A stretch of 64,000 nt of DNA. It comes from Salvator merianae (taxonomy: Eukaryota > Chordata > Lepidosauria > Squamata > Teiidae). The stretch is taken from NCBI GenBank assembly GCA_003586115.2, contig QVOM02000025.1:84084863-84148862 (forward strand), in the 5' to 3' direction. The notes under the pieces are model-generated. The model saw only the letters and a program-made list of their open reading frames with translations. It was not told the DNA's origin and made no database searches. The translations under genes and the position numbers were made by a program. Shown piece by piece: positions 32,031 through 43,967 of this stretch. Position 1 is the first letter of the stretch; the number at the start of each line of letters is the position of its first letter.

Positions 32031-32718
32031 GGGCCTGTTTGAGCTAAGCGAGTGGAACGTTCCAGGTCACTCACTGGAACACAGCATTCTCACCTGCAAA
32101 CAGCTCCAGCTGACTGGAAACTCACCGAAGCCCTCCTGAAGCTTGCCTGAAGGTCACCAGTTGTGGTCAAGAAAATTGTAGTCTCAAAGCTGACCAGGGC
32201 TGTCAGGTGAGGATCAGGAAAGGTGTGTTTGCAGCACTTCTGGGGTTGGAATGGGAAGGAGAGATGGAGTGTGCAGGCATGGCTGTGCTGTCAGTCAGTT
32301 CAAACTCAGTCCTTGCTAGGGTTGAACTTTGGCATTTGGAACCTGGTGGTCCTTCTGGACAAATCTCTGCTCATGGCTCTTCTGGCTCTGAACCCGGCTA
32401 CCTAACTTATCCACCTCCATTCACACTTCTTCTCCAGCTGGTTGGCTCGTGGAGTGTTCCAGCACTGACAGAGGCCCTTTCTGCACTTGACCTTATTGTG
32501 GATTATATCCCAGAATAGGGACCTGCTATGCACATGCTAGTGCAAACTATGAAAGGTCTTGCCCAGAGTCTACCATATTCTGCACTAGCATGCAGATGGC
32601 AGGTCCCTATTCTGAGATATAATCTGGAATATGTCCAAGTGCAGAAAGGGCCAGAGTGAATACCCCTCACTGTACTTGATCCTGACCTGCCCAAACCATA
32701 CTAGTTAGAACATTCTAC
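32031..32718. mobile_element. GGGCC-type MITE with 3-bp duplication TAA, host of a nested MITE
   Basis: Starts GGGCCTGTTTGAGC and ends TTAGAACATTCTAC. Flanked by TAA at 32028-32030 and TAA at 32719-32721. Homologous to 7567-8095. The element at 32473-32652 is inserted in it; the paralogue has no insertion at that point, reading GTGCTGACAAGTGTGAAC. Confidence 0.7.
32473..32652. mobile_element. 180-bp foldback MITE with 3-bp duplication AGA
   Basis: Starts GGCCCTTTCTGCACTTGACC and ends GTGCAGAAAGGGCC, with arms carrying GGATTATATCCCAGAATAGG and its complement. Flanked by AGA at 32470-32472 and AGA at 32653-32655. A second copy sits at a different point in the paralogous host at 7607, so the two insertions are independent. 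No coding capacity. Confidence 0.92.
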
Positions 32719-33879
32719 TAAATGCCCTGTGTCTCCACTTATGATTTCAGAAGCCTTTCCAAACCATTTGGGGTGATGAGCTTCCATGCCAACCAAAGCA
32801 TCCAGCACACACCTGAGGCAGCTGGAATTGAGGGCATGAAAAAGAGCAGAAGGGATGGATATAGGGGGATAGGGATGGATACCTCTAAATCTACTGGCCA
32901 GCTAACCCTACTGAACACACAACTGCTGCGGCAGTTCACCCTGTGTTATAGTCCATAAAATGAGAAGCTGTCCTTCAGTCTTTCATGGAGTGAGGAGGAA
33001 GTGGAGGACAATGCCATTGGCTGGAGAGTGAAATTAAAACCCGCCCTCTGCCCACCCAGGAAAGTACAGTCCCTTCCCTACTGATCATCCTGCTTAATCA
33101 GATTTTTAAAATATACTCGGGCTAAAGGGCAGGACCATTTTCAGCAGTGGATTAATCCAAATTCAGGATAGGTCAAATTTTTGTGGGATTGCTCTGAGAA
33201 AAGTCGGAATACCATTTAGAAGTGTGATCCCTACAGCTCTAAAACTGCCTGAATTCTTCTTAAAACTCGTGTGTGACCAGGCCTTACATTCCATGCACAG
33301 ATTAGTCTTCAAAATTAAAGATACTTCTTTCATCCTTCTACAGTGCCTATAAGGCATACTGAGAGCACTGAGTGAGTAGTAGAAATGGAATCAAGATTGT
33401 CTAGGCTTTCTTTTTTAAAAAAATTCTTCAGCTTCTTTATCACATTCCATATTTTACATCATTTTCACATTCCTCCTTGTAGGTAGTGGCTGTAAGTGGT
33501 TCATTTGCACAGATAACCTTGAACAATTATGTTCCTTTTCTGCTTTTTTTTTTGTCCACAAACTGCCATATGGATATTTATTTTTGTTGGCACACTTTGC
33601 TCGCTTCAGTTTAGATTTTATAAACTCAGCAATAATTGCATTACGAAGTCAGAAAACTAATTCAGTGGTGCTCTCTTTCTTCTTCCTGATATGCACTTAT
33701 TCTTTCTGCTTCTTTATGTGCAACTTTCTGAATATGAAATTCAGAAAGGAGCCTGCATTTATTTTCCCTTGTGCAGTAATGCTTGCAGAAGGTGTTGGCA
33801 CAAAACAAACCGAAGACTTAAAGTTGTGCTATACTGAAACATGTCCGCTGCTTTCTTAAAATCCCTTTTCCCTGACAAA
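32719..33879. other. No gene or repeat recognised
   Basis: About 1.1 kb unassigned. Frames of 60-90 codons are present without recognisable motifs; T-rich runs at 33405-33420 and 33540-33553. Confidence 0.4.
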
Positions 33880-34260
33880 AGATGCTTCAGTCCAAACATA
33901 CTTCCACCTCTCATTTTCAGGCCACCTTGTACATGTAGAAGGAGAGTTCCAAACGAACACTGGAAAAATGGAGGTGTCATTTACTAGACACAATGAGGTT
34001 TCAAATATTAAGTAATAGATTAAGTTTAGAAGGACAAACAGTAGATGGAGATTTGAGCAGAAAATGGAAGGCGATAGTGGAATATTTGGCGAAGGAAGCA
34101 GGGAGTGACTGGGAAAGAAATCGGGTATTAGTAACCTCCCATATGTGTTAGCTTGGGTCAGAGTGGGTGGGTTCACCAAGGGAGTTGTGGGATTTTCAGT
34201 GTATTATTTTAATTTGTTTTGATTTTGTATAATAAATAAATAATAAATAATGATTTAAAA
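33880..34260 (+). mobile_element. Possible L1-like LINE 3' end
   Basis: A short frame near 34035-34125 reads RKWKAIVEYLAKEAGSDW, reminiscent of the extreme C-terminus of L1-type ORF2 in lizards, followed by a stop, a T-rich 3' region and an AATAAATAAATAATAAAT tail at 34230-34250. The identification is based on a short motif and layout only. Confidence 0.4.
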
Positions 34261-34318
34261 AATCAGGCCACCTTAACATTTCTTTGGAATGCTGTGTGTA
34301 TAGTCAAGGGTAAAATGT

Positions 34319-34331
34319 CTCCCCCCCCCCC
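34319..34331. repeat. Poly-C run
   Basis: A run of about 11 C residues after CT. Confidence 0.8.
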
Positions 34332-34401
34332 ATTAAACAGTTCTCCAACCCTCTACAGCTTCATTACTGTCTGTCGTTTGGGAAGAGAATTAAGTACCTT
34401 T

Positions 34402-34693
34402 TAGGGATGTGCATGAACTGAAATTTAGTGGTTAAGTTTGAACTGAGCCAAACGATTCTTGGTTTGGTTTGAAATGTTTTTCTAACAACAGGGTGGTTTG
34501 GCTTCCACACAGACCAGGTGAACCATAGTGAATCACTTTGCTTCATTTGGTTCTTTGGACCATCCCCTGGTTTGGTTTCGGTTCGTACTGGTTTTTTCAA
34601 GCATTAGGGTAGTTCAGTTGGCATATAAATCAAGCAAACACCTCCAGTTCACTGAGAATTGTGAACCAACTAAACCAGTTTGGCACATCTCTA
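34402..34693. mobile_element. hAT-like MITE with 8-bp duplication
   Basis: 292 bp, starting TAGGGATGTGCATGAACTG and ending TTTGGCACATCTCTA. Flanks GTACCTTT (34394-34401) and GAACCTTT (34694-34701) match at 7 of 8. The interior is rich in GGTTTGG and GGTTCA, like the Tc- and AT-rich copies at 35817 and 59563. No coding capacity. Confidence 0.85.
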
Positions 34694-34701
34694 GAACCTT
34701 T

Positions 34702-35577
34702 AGCCTGAAGAAGAGAAGATGTGTGAGTTTGTGTATATATACATCTGTATGTGGTAACATGTGAGCATTATATATGAGAGCCATATATATAGTACACATT
34801 GATGAGAACAGTTGGGAAGAAAGAGATTATGTGACTTTGTCTTTTCTTCTGCTCATCCAGACACACATCGTGCAGTGGTTTCTGGAGTGGATTTGGAGGC
34901 CATGCCTCTATGTACCATTCTGGGGCACTTCTGTATGTCCAAGAAGGTGCTTGCTGCTACCCTGTCTCCATTTTTGTTGGCAGAAGTGCCTCCTATGCAG
35001 GCGGATTCCACAGCATCTTCTTGCTCCAAAATGATGGAGACAAAACAATGTCTTTTTTTCTGCAGTGCCTCCCTTATCCTAGCTACCTCCACACTGAACA
35101 ATGACACTTCCAACTGTGATCTCTCTTTGCTGAACATCATGGCTCCAAGCCTTGACCTATTGTTGCATACACAGTTATAGAAGAAATCCACTTCTGCAAC
35201 TTATTCTTTTCTCCCGTCTGAGTTCTCAGTTGCAAAATGTGTATTAAGCAAAATTGTACATAATTGTACCTAATGATGCATACGGACCAGAAAGATTATT
35301 TTCCTCCTAAAAAGAAAGTTCAAGATTTTTTAAAAACAGACACACAATGATAAGAAAATACAGAAACTGAGCTTCAGACTAATCATATGTAAAATCTGGG
35401 AACACAAGATTAGACAGATTTGTCCCGTGTCATCTGACAGATGAAACTGGCAGGCAGGCAGACAAGAGGCAGAGGTCCAAATGGACCTTTACCTTTGGTG
35501 GGGCATCAGGATGGAAGGCAGGACTCCGGGTGCAATACTGCTTCTTCTTTTCATCCACATCAGTTTTATCTTAACAC
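34702..35577. other. No gene recognised
   Basis: About 0.9 kb. Overlapping frames of 110-120 codons at 34812-35191 on both strands lie back to back and have no recognisable domain. Confidence 0.4.
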
Positions 35578-35690
35578 AGGAACATAAGAACCACTCTGCT
35601 GGATTGGACCCATGGCACGCCTAGTCCAGCAGTCTGTTCTCACAGTGGCTGCCAGTTGCATAGGATCTTAATTCTGTTCACAATGGAACA
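35578..35690 (-). mobile_element. CR1-like LINE 3' fragment
   Basis: AACATAAGAACCACTCTGC, CTGGATTGGACCC and TAGTCCAGCAGTCTGTTC match the minus-strand 3' end seen at 15676. Confidence 0.6.
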
Positions 35691-35816
35691 TTGCAAGAGC
35701 ATTGACAATGCTAACTAGCTTGCTGGTGGTACAAGTGAAGGAAGAAGTTTCATTCTGGAGAACTTCAATGCAACCTTGCAACCCTGAGCTGCTGCCTGCT
35801 CCCGGTATCCCAGGAG

Positions 35817-36110
35817 TAGAGATGTGCCAAACTGTTTTGGTTGATTCTTGTTGTGCAGCAAACCAGCTAGTTCATGGATGTTCACATCAAACCAAATATA
35901 CAGTTGTTCAAATATCCAAAAAATTGATCGCACTGATCCAGTCCCCCCTTTTCAAACACAAACTATTTGATCAAACAGTTTGCATTCGCCGTGTCTTTGC
36001 CCTTGAAAAGGGTCCCCACCCTCCCATGGCAAGAATGGTATTTCTTGTTTTCAAGCCAGTTAGAAATTGAACATGAAAAACTGTTTGATCAAATACTGTG
36101 TGTACGTATT
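35817..36110 (-). mobile_element. hAT-like MITE relic, one end clear
   Basis: The left end is TAGAGATGTGCCAAACTG. Its interior (TTGATCAAACAGTTTGC, CCCTTGAAAAGGG) matches the element at 59563 in the opposite orientation. The right end runs into a poly-T tract near 36110 and no matching flank was found, so the extent is approximate. Confidence 0.55.
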
Positions 36111-36269
36111 TTTTTTTTTTTTTTTGTATTTGGTTACACTGGTTTTAAGGATTGGCAGGACCTGCCTTGAGCTATTCAAGTGAAGGGTGGGATATTGAAA
36201 GGTAGGATAGAAATATACTTCCACAGTCTTCTCTGTCAGATGGGTTACTGCTGCTTTTGTCCATCTCTA

Positions 36270-36524
36270 GCACAGAACTAGAAAAAACAAACGAACAAAA
36301 ACTTAAGGAATAGAGAAATAGGGAAAAAAGAAGAAAAGGAATGTGGAAATAGGAAGGTCTAGAAATTAAAAGGAGGACAGAACCTCACAAAATTGCAGAA
36401 GAAATATCTCAGGAGCAGCCCAGAATACAGCAAGAGACAGTTGAAGTTCTAAGGATCTGGCAAGGAAAAGAAGCAGCTTCTCATAATCAAGTTGTCAAAC
36501 ATTTATCTATCTGTCACTTAGAAA
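36270..36524. other. No gene recognised
   Basis: A-rich sequence (GAAAAAACAAACGAAC, AAAAAAGAAGAAAAGG), nothing identifiable. Confidence 0.35.
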
Positions 36525-36567
36525 TACATACATACGTACATACATACATACATACATACATACATAA
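36525..36567. repeat. (CATA)n microsatellite
   Basis: About ten CATA units with one CGTA variant. Confidence 0.93.
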
Positions 36568-36868
36568 ATAGCTTCAAGAAAAGTCCCACACTGCTGTCAT
36601 TTCTATGAATATGCTCTTTCATAATTAAAACAAGCTGCTGAAAAAATAAGTGTCGAAGGTTGCAAGCATCCACAAATCTAGAGTAAACTTGTCCTTCTGA
36701 CTCAGCCTTTAAGTCTCTTTGACAACTTCCTCACCACATGCCTTGACACATGATGCAGAGGTTGGTCTTGGTCCAGACTGCTCCATCTGGGTCAAGATTG
36801 GAATGGAGCATGGTGGAACACGCCAAGGATCATCTGCTGTGCAGTGACCTCATCATATTCAGAAGACA

Positions 36869-37333
36869 GGGTGTTAAGGAAAAAAATACTCACAAATAGA
36901 GAAGATTTATCAGCCTAGATATGTTTATTTTAATACACACAAGTGCCTGGTGGGAGACTCAGCAAAGTTGTAGGGCTCCCCGAATACAGTTTAGCAAAGG
37001 CTTTTATAATGTAAATGTTTACATAACAGGAAATCTCATTCCCCTCCCTTAATGTTAGCACGCTCCTAAGTTCCCTTTTCCCTGGAATTGTCAGGGTTAG
37101 GTCGCGTCCTTCTTACTCTGAAACTGCCGTTTCAGGGCAGTTTCAGGACTATTGTTTGCATCAATTGATATATTAAACAATTCTACTTTATGAAAGTGTT
37201 ACAAAGGTCACAAAGGCAAATATTGCAAATGTTTGTTATGCAACTCTTATGTTTTAATCTATCAAGCCTTAAAGTACAGACACCAATCTTAGGCCCTTAA
37301 CCTGAACTTGTTGCCCTTCTTTCACAAGGGTCA
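36869..37333 (-). mobile_element. Solo LTR of an endogenous-retrovirus type (minus strand)
   Basis: Read on the minus strand: a start TGAAAGAAGGGC, a TATA-like ATTATAAAAGCC near 37015, then a CGGGGAGCCC segment near 36980, a poly(A) signal AAATAAAC near 36935 and an end CCTTAACA at 36869. This is the order U3, R, U5. The flanks CAGGG and CAAGG are similar but not identical. No primer binding site or internal genes follow, so it is a solo LTR. The class (a gamma-type retrovirus) is a guess from the TGAAAG start and the TATA-to-poly(A) spacing. Confidence 0.6.
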
Positions 37334-38209
37334 GAATTTTGACAGCATGTCACTAATGGCCCATTCCTTAGACTGATTCTGGATCCTCATGAAATGACAT
37401 TGGGTTCTGAGCACCATGTGTGCCAATCCAGCTGTTCAGATGGCAGATATCTGGATGCTGCATTTCCCAGCAGCAGCTAGCATGGTCCTAATGGACCATG
37501 TGGAAACTGCCTTTGGGACCCAGAGCTTCCCCAATTCTTGAGATAAAAATGCATTTCATTGGCTTGGGATATAGTCTATGAAAGCATGAACATCTTCAAC
37601 ATACAGTAATTAGTTCAGAGTGATACAGATTTGATGCAACATAAATTGCATAGCTTTGGGAACATGCTGGGAAGTGCTTAGTGTTCAGTCTCCTTTTTAT
37701 ATCTGCAAAAGACGGAGGGAACAACAGTGATCTAAAGCTATTCCTTTTGTTCAAATAATTTTGTTCCTGTTTATTTCCCAAGTAATAGATGATCTGTGAC
37801 TTCGGTTTTATTTGGGTACAAAAACAATGAAGTCTCTTAATTAGACCCAAGGGTTTCATTACTCATAATGTGCAGTATCTTTGAAATGAGAAGGGACTTT
37901 AAAAAATGAAAATGGGAAGTTAGCAGTTGATAAAAAAAAAGAAGTACTTTGCAAAGTATTGATGTGTCTTTCAGCACATATATTCTCTCTCATATGAATA
38001 GATTTTATGAAAGTCTTCCATGAGAAGCACTGATGTTATATATCAAAGATAATCTACGTGAATGTTTATCTGCTAAGACTGCAGTTCTAAACCAGAGTAC
38101 CTGGCAATAAGTCTCATCGAACTGAGCAGGATTTCTTTCTGAGTAGACCTCATTTCTGGAATGTCACCAATGTAGAATGTCACCAGTGACGTGACACCGT
38201 TGGTGGAAT
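37334..38209. other. No gene or repeat recognised
   Basis: Unassigned sequence. No conserved frame. Confidence 0.4.
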
Positions 38210-38288
38210 GTGTGTGTGTTTGAGAGGGGGGGGGAGAGGGAAGCAGAGAGAGAGGGAGTGGGAGGGAGGGGAGAGAGGGAGAGAGAAT

Positions 38289-38331
<43 letters not shown>

Positions 38332-38332
38332 G
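38210..38332. repeat. Compound (GA)n/(GT)n low-complexity tract
   Basis: GT run, then a G- and GA-rich purine run, then about 16 GT units and another GA run. Poly-His/Thr/Ser/Pro frames over it are artefacts. Confidence 0.92.
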
Positions 38333-40464
38333 TTTGTGGATGATTTTGTTGTGCAGACTGCGGCACACCCTATTGGGGTAGTGTGTGAGTGATGTGTTGA
38401 GTGTATGACATGTTTGGTTTGGTGTACACTGTGTGAATGCAGGACAGGTCTAAGAGAAATTGAGTTACTGAAGGAGGGCTCCAACCTCCCTGTGTGTGTG
38501 TGCAACTAGAGGCTCTCTAGGATCCTGCCTGTTTTTGGCTGGTAGATCTAGCCTACAAATACTTCTATGATAGCCTTTTTCTGTGGGATCAGGGCACAGC
38601 CCCCCACCTCCCCCGTGTTTTGATGTTTTCTTTCTTTCTTTTTTCTTTGGATCTCCCATCATTTTATCACGCTTTATTTTGAGTTGTTCCCCTCTTTTTG
38701 TGACTTTTTTGTCCTCCCCCCCTTTGAGATGAATATTTTCTGTGGGAACATCTATTTTTATTTGATTTATTTTTTTCCTGATTGCCCTTGGTGATGCAGG
38801 ATGGGGTCACCTATTGTCAGGCATCCACCAAGGACAGCTCAGGAAAGCCCAACAGGGGAGGTTGGCCTTTAGGAGAACAAGCTGCTCAACCAAACGAGTG
38901 CCTGTGAGAGTGCAATGAGATGTCACAGAAAATACTCTCTCACTCTGCATGCTGGTCAAAGGAGCCGACAGACAGCTCCAGACAACACTTTCGCATCTGG
39001 CCAGCTTTGCTGATGTGCTGCTCAAAACTCAGATGGGCACCAGTTGGAATTGCACAATGGACTCCTCAGCACTTCTGAGACCAATTGGTTCCTCCTGTCT
39101 CCGTGGCAACTCACTGATACCCCTGGATATGCTGACCTGTGGTGCTCCTTGCAAAACTATGCTGCTCTACCCAGCCACTGGAGGTGGGTGAGTCACTGCC
39201 AACAGATGCTGTGCTCTCCATCTCCTGGGCCAACCTGGCCATCTTGACAGCCTTAACGGCTTGCACCAGGTGCTCCATTCACCAAGACAAATTACTGCAG
39301 TCAATAGCTGCCTCCTTCATCCTTGGGTCAAGAAGGCTGATCATAACATGAGTAGATGCTGTTGCAGATGTTTCTTCACTGACCTAGTAGCATCTTACTG
39401 AAAATCTCACTGATTATGTTACCTAACTGGCAGCAAAATGACCATAGTGCCAGGAATCCAGCTTGAAGAACTCCTACAATGCAACACTGAGCTACAAATA
39501 CTGTCTACTTTAGCATCATCCCATTTTTTTTCAGAAAGCAGTAAAGGCTGTTTTAAAATAGAGCTGCTGGTTCCTTTACTGTTGACTTTCTCTCAGACTT
39601 GGTATGTTTTGTTTTTTAAAAAATCTTGTTTAGGGAGGGCAGTAGAAAAAATGTGAAAGTGAAAATGGAGGAAGCCATAATTGGGCAGGCTGGTTTTGAG
39701 CAAAAACTAAATACTCGACCTTCATGCTTGTAAACTTTGCAAGGAACATCAAGTTGATCGTTTAGCCTTACTGGAAGGAAAACCTGCATTTCAGCATATG
39801 GGTGTTTTTGAAACATAATGACTTGATTAGAGTGCTTGAAAGATGTATGTGTGTGCACATTCATGCACTGCATAGCATAGCATAGGAATGGCAGCAAAAT
39901 GCCTCTTTCAATTTCCATCCATGTGGTCAAAGTAAATGAAACCAAAGTCAATGTTTCTGTGACAAATTAGAAGTTCCAATAAGGTTGCAGATTCAATTCC
40001 AGGTATTTCCTCAAAGGAATCCAGTTCTCAAATTTGCTTCCTAGATTGGAAGACCATTTTATTTCATTCACTGTTGTCAGACAGTTCTTGAAGTGCAGAG
40101 TGTTAAAACAAATAATGTTATTGGCGTATACATCCTTTTTCCTTCACTGAAAAATAATATCAAAATCTAAAAACACTCGACCAATATCCATTGCTTATGG
40201 AGGACTTCATGGGTTTTTGTAAATTCTAATGTCTTTGGCAAATCTCTTGTGTTTTTCCAAACAGGAACTATTTTCCAAACTCAGGGACAGGTTCTTAACT
40301 GAAGTGACAAACTCTATCATCTGAAAATTCATGTGGAAACTCACATTTTAAGATATTCTTCAATAGGTAAAACCCTTCTGCTCAGAAAGCCAGCATGCTT
40401 AATAGCTAGAGTGACAGATGAGGACTTGGGAGAGCAGAATTCAAATGTATACTTAGTTATGGAA
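38333..40464. other. No gene recognised; one GC-richer island
   Basis: About 2.1 kb unassigned. 38800-39330 is more GC-rich than the surroundings, with CCACTGGAGGTGGGTGAG and several CCTGGG motifs, but carries no frame or repeat I recognise. Confidence 0.4.
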
Positions 40465-40603
40465 ACTTACTTAATCTGCATCATGCTCTGTCTCATGAAG
40501 ACAGATCAGACCAGTGGCGAGTGTGGCCTCATAAATTCACACTAACTTGTAAATCCATGAGGTGTAGAAGAGTACACCTTAAGGGCCCATGCAGAAAGCC
40601 CCC
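40465..40603 (-). mobile_element. End fragment of a GGGCC-type MITE
   Basis: TAATCTGCATCATGCTC, CTCATGAAGACAGATC, CCAGTGGCGAGTGTGGCC and CACCTTAAGGGCCCATGCAG match the right end of 10897-11488. Only the last 140 bp are recognisable. It runs into a C-rich tract at 40600. Confidence 0.6.
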
Positions 40604-42088
40604 CCCCCTTTCAAACTGTGTTTAGCATAACACACAAAGCTCCATACACACCTTCTGTAGCACAGAAAAAAAATAGGTGGGACGCCAAAGGAAAGAAACA
40701 TAATAAGTACAAGTGAAAGATTAATTAGAAAATGATTGACTAAAGAAGCAAGATTTCCCCCATCCCCAAAATGTTATCCATTCTAAAGGAAGGTGCCAGC
40801 TAGGAAGTAGACTATAAGGTATTGTAGCAGTAAAGTGCAGTAGAAAAGGAGAAAAGGTACTGATAGCGAATGGGAAGTGATTATTCATTTCTTAATCATC
40901 ATGTTGCATAAAATTAGGTTGCATATATATTTATATATTCTAAAGCTATTTAAAAGGTTAAGACAATAGAATGCATGCACTTTCAAAAAAGAAAGGGAAA
41001 AAAATACAGTAACCAACTATGTCTGTCCATTAAAATAATGTGCCTGGGGCACCAGACCCATCATGACCCATCAACGAAAACAGAGAAGCAAACAGCAACT
41101 AGAAACAGACTAAGCGTGATTTGCCAACCCCTTAATGCCTGGGAGAAGAACTATGCTCCTGCAAGATGTGAAATCAAGTTCCAGGTGAGCCTCTTTGGAG
41201 AGTACCATAAAAAGGGAACCATTACTAAAAAGTCCCTGCCTGTGCTCACTACCCTCACAAGCAAGAGTGATTTAACAAGATCATGATTTAACAAGATCAT
41301 GAACTGTTGTAAGAGAGAAAAGAGTACATAATCTTTTCCTTTCTATCTTGTGTCTCACCACACTCATTTGCAGTACTGTGCTACAATTCTCATTGTTCTG
41401 TATACATAACAAACACATTTCTGACCATATATCGTTGGGGTAGAGTAGAAGAGGAAAGAAAATGACATTTCACAGGTCATTTGAGCATGTGCTATGTCAA
41501 TAGCACCTTGGAGAGCTCTCTGGCCACCTATGAAGTCAGTGCTCTCCCATTAAATAATTCCTAGCTGCTCATGAAGCCATCACTTTTAGTAGTCTTGATT
41601 CCTTCTCATTGTCCTTGTACTTTCTGATGCTGTAAGAGGTCAAAGAGTAATAATGTGTTAAATGACATCTAATATTCCTAGATAAGGAACAAACTCGTAT
41701 CTTCATGATTTCGTAACATGTCCTTTACCTTATCTTTTCCTTTCCATGGCACACTAATGCACTATTGATCACCTTGCAAAGATTCCAGGATGGCTTCCCA
41801 GCTTCAACTCTGTACATAATTCCCACATTTTGACAGAAAGTGAGCATACTGTAAGAGATGGTTTTCATATCGAGGACATTAGACTTGCTAATTAGTGTCA
41901 CTTCCCATTGGCTCTGATCTCGAAGGGCCATGGCCAACATGAGTCTGCTCAACTGCTTGATTTCTAGTTGTCCTTCAATGTTTCTGTGAAACTAATGATG
42001 CACTGTAAAGTACGTTTGGGAAGACCAGCCTGACTTCAGTTGCCTGTTTCGGAAATAAAGATTGTTCAGCTGAAAGGGATGCTGCATT
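40604..42088. other. No gene or repeat recognised
   Basis: About 1.5 kb. A 103-codon frame at 40975-41286 ends in a tandem 16-bp duplication (GATTTAACAAGATCAT twice, 41269-41301). The frame has no recognisable content. Confidence 0.4.
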
Positions 42089-42195
42089 TGGATGGATGGA
42101 TGGATGGATGGATGGATGGATGCATGGATGGATGGATGGGTGGGTGGATGGATGGGTGGGTGGATGGTTGGATGGTTGGTTGTTGGTTGGATGGA
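42089..42195. repeat. (GGAT)n tetranucleotide array
   Basis: About 26 GGAT-type units, pure at first and then mixed with GGGT and GGTT variants. Minus-strand His/Pro/Ile/Ser-rich frames are artefacts. Confidence 0.95.
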
Positions 42196-43558
42196 CAAAT
42201 GGACAGATAGCAGTCTCTTATCTTCCAACAACTCAAAAATAGTCTAGGGAAGAGAAGGAAAGAAGGAGGTCATGAAAGGGAGAAGAGAAAGCAGTGACAA
42301 AGGGTCTACAGGAGATAGAAACTGGGAGGTAGTGGGAGATCACAGAATATTTGCAGACTGATAGGCAGAGGATGGAATAGAAGGCACAGAACAGGAGGTG
42401 GGGAGAAGGAGAAGAATATTTCAGGTGCAAGAATAGGATAGAAGAGAGTCATAAGTAAGTAACACAAGTCTGTTGCTGCAGGGGCAGTGTGCTGTCTGCA
42501 TACCTCCTACTGATCCTGGTGGCGGAAAAATCAAATCTGGGAGCTTTTGTTCCCCGGTGTGATGTTTCCATCTGGGACTTTTTGCAGAGCACAGAAAACT
42601 ACAGCGTAAATTGGCCACTTCTTGTGCTCTGCAAAAAAAGGAGCACTGTCAGAGTTTAAGTCCAGACAGCACAGATTAAGAGAACTGCCATTATAGCTCA
42701 TTAATGAGTGCTAACAGTGCTAACAAGTTCTGTAACAGGAAGTGTCCGCAGTATACATATCCTGCACCTGGAAGCAGTCTTCCACAGCATCAAGGTACAT
42801 AGGTAGGTGGCCTCTGCACTACCAGATCAACCCTATCATCCTTAAGGCCCTGCCCAGATCTTGCCAAACAATTGAAATAATCCAGTAATCTAGCATCACA
42901 GTTCTAGAGCTGAAGCTGTTGGTAACCTCACCCTACTGTTCTCCTTCCCAGTCTTGGAAAAAAAATGACTGAATTGTAAAGGCAGAACTTGGAGAAGCCG
43001 ACTGTCTGATCTGTCTGCAGAGTCGTGGTATGACAATGTCATGTGATTATTCAAACTTGAAGATGCAAAAGGCCACAGAGATTAGACACATTCTTGTGCA
43101 CAGCCCACCCACCCGCCTGTCTCTGCATATTTTCAGCAGAATTCCGTTACATTTCATCTTGTTGAGACATGTCTGGTGAACATGGGCTGCTGCTACAATC
43201 AGTTGGTTATGAAAGCTGGTCAAGAGCGTCTTTTATGATCGGCTATGGGCCTGAACCTTTCAAAAGCCAATGCAGTTGATCGGTTCTCTGATGGATGCTA
43301 CCTGAACTTTTAAAGAGATTAGGTTCTTTGGGAATAACGAAGACAATTCTTTAACTGCAGAATGAATCTGAATGTCTCCTTTTAGATCATTCTTAGCATT
43401 ATAGCTCACACTGGTAAGTAATCTGCTACTGTTCCTTCCTCCTATGTTCAAAGTTCCATATTAATCATGTCGAATATAGTAATTAATATTTAAGAAAATA
43501 AGCTAGAATCTCAGAGAAGGATTCTCCTTCCTACTTTCATGCAAGTGAACTAACACTT
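42196..43558. other. No gene or repeat recognised
   Basis: A purine-rich stretch (42240-42440, GGAGAAG-type) and then unassigned sequence. No conserved frame. Confidence 0.4.
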
Positions 43559-43967
43559 CTGCCTTGTTCATGCTTTCCACCTTGGAATGGTCATATCCAA
43601 ACATTCCAAGGTGGAACAGTCCCTGTGGTGTGGTGGCCATCCACACTGTCAGCACTGGAACATCCTGAAAATGGGCTACCAGCACTCACAGTGCAAATGC
43701 TGGCTACCCTGCCATGACAGTGGCTGGGGAAACATCCAGCCACTGCCATGATGACCAGAGATGCAGCATGAGACCGTGCAGCTGCAGTCATGCTGTGACT
43801 TGCAGCACTTGTATCAGGAAGTGGGTGTGATTGCTGCATACCAGAAGCAGTCCAGCTGCTCCCAGTCCAGCTGTGGAGTACAATTTTGCTAGCACCTCTG
43901 TGAAATGTAGAAGCATTTCTCTAGTGAGGATCCGATCACACACTAGAGCATAAGTGCGAATAGGCCC
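43559..43967 (+). mobile_element. Hairpin-bearing MITE
   Basis: The left end GCCTTGTTCATGC is followed by a perfect 15-bp hairpin (TTCCACCTTGGAATG with CATTCCAAGGTGGAA, 43574-43616, 13-base loop). The core has CACTCACAGTGCAAATGC and CATGACAGTGGCTGGGG as at 10897 and 50343. The right end is CATAAGTGCGAATAGGCCC. Flanking triplets do not match. No coding capacity. Confidence 0.75.

Noticed and set aside
34812..35191. Pair of 112- and 122-codon frames on opposite strands
   Set aside because: Mutually overlapping antisense frames with no domain; typical chance frames.
36111..36125. Poly-T as a reverse-strand retrogene tail
   Set aside because: The tract sits at the decayed end of a hAT-like MITE and no coding sequence lies on the matching side.
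38800..39330. GC-richer block as an exon
   Set aside because: Several frames are interrupted and none shows a known domain or splice context.
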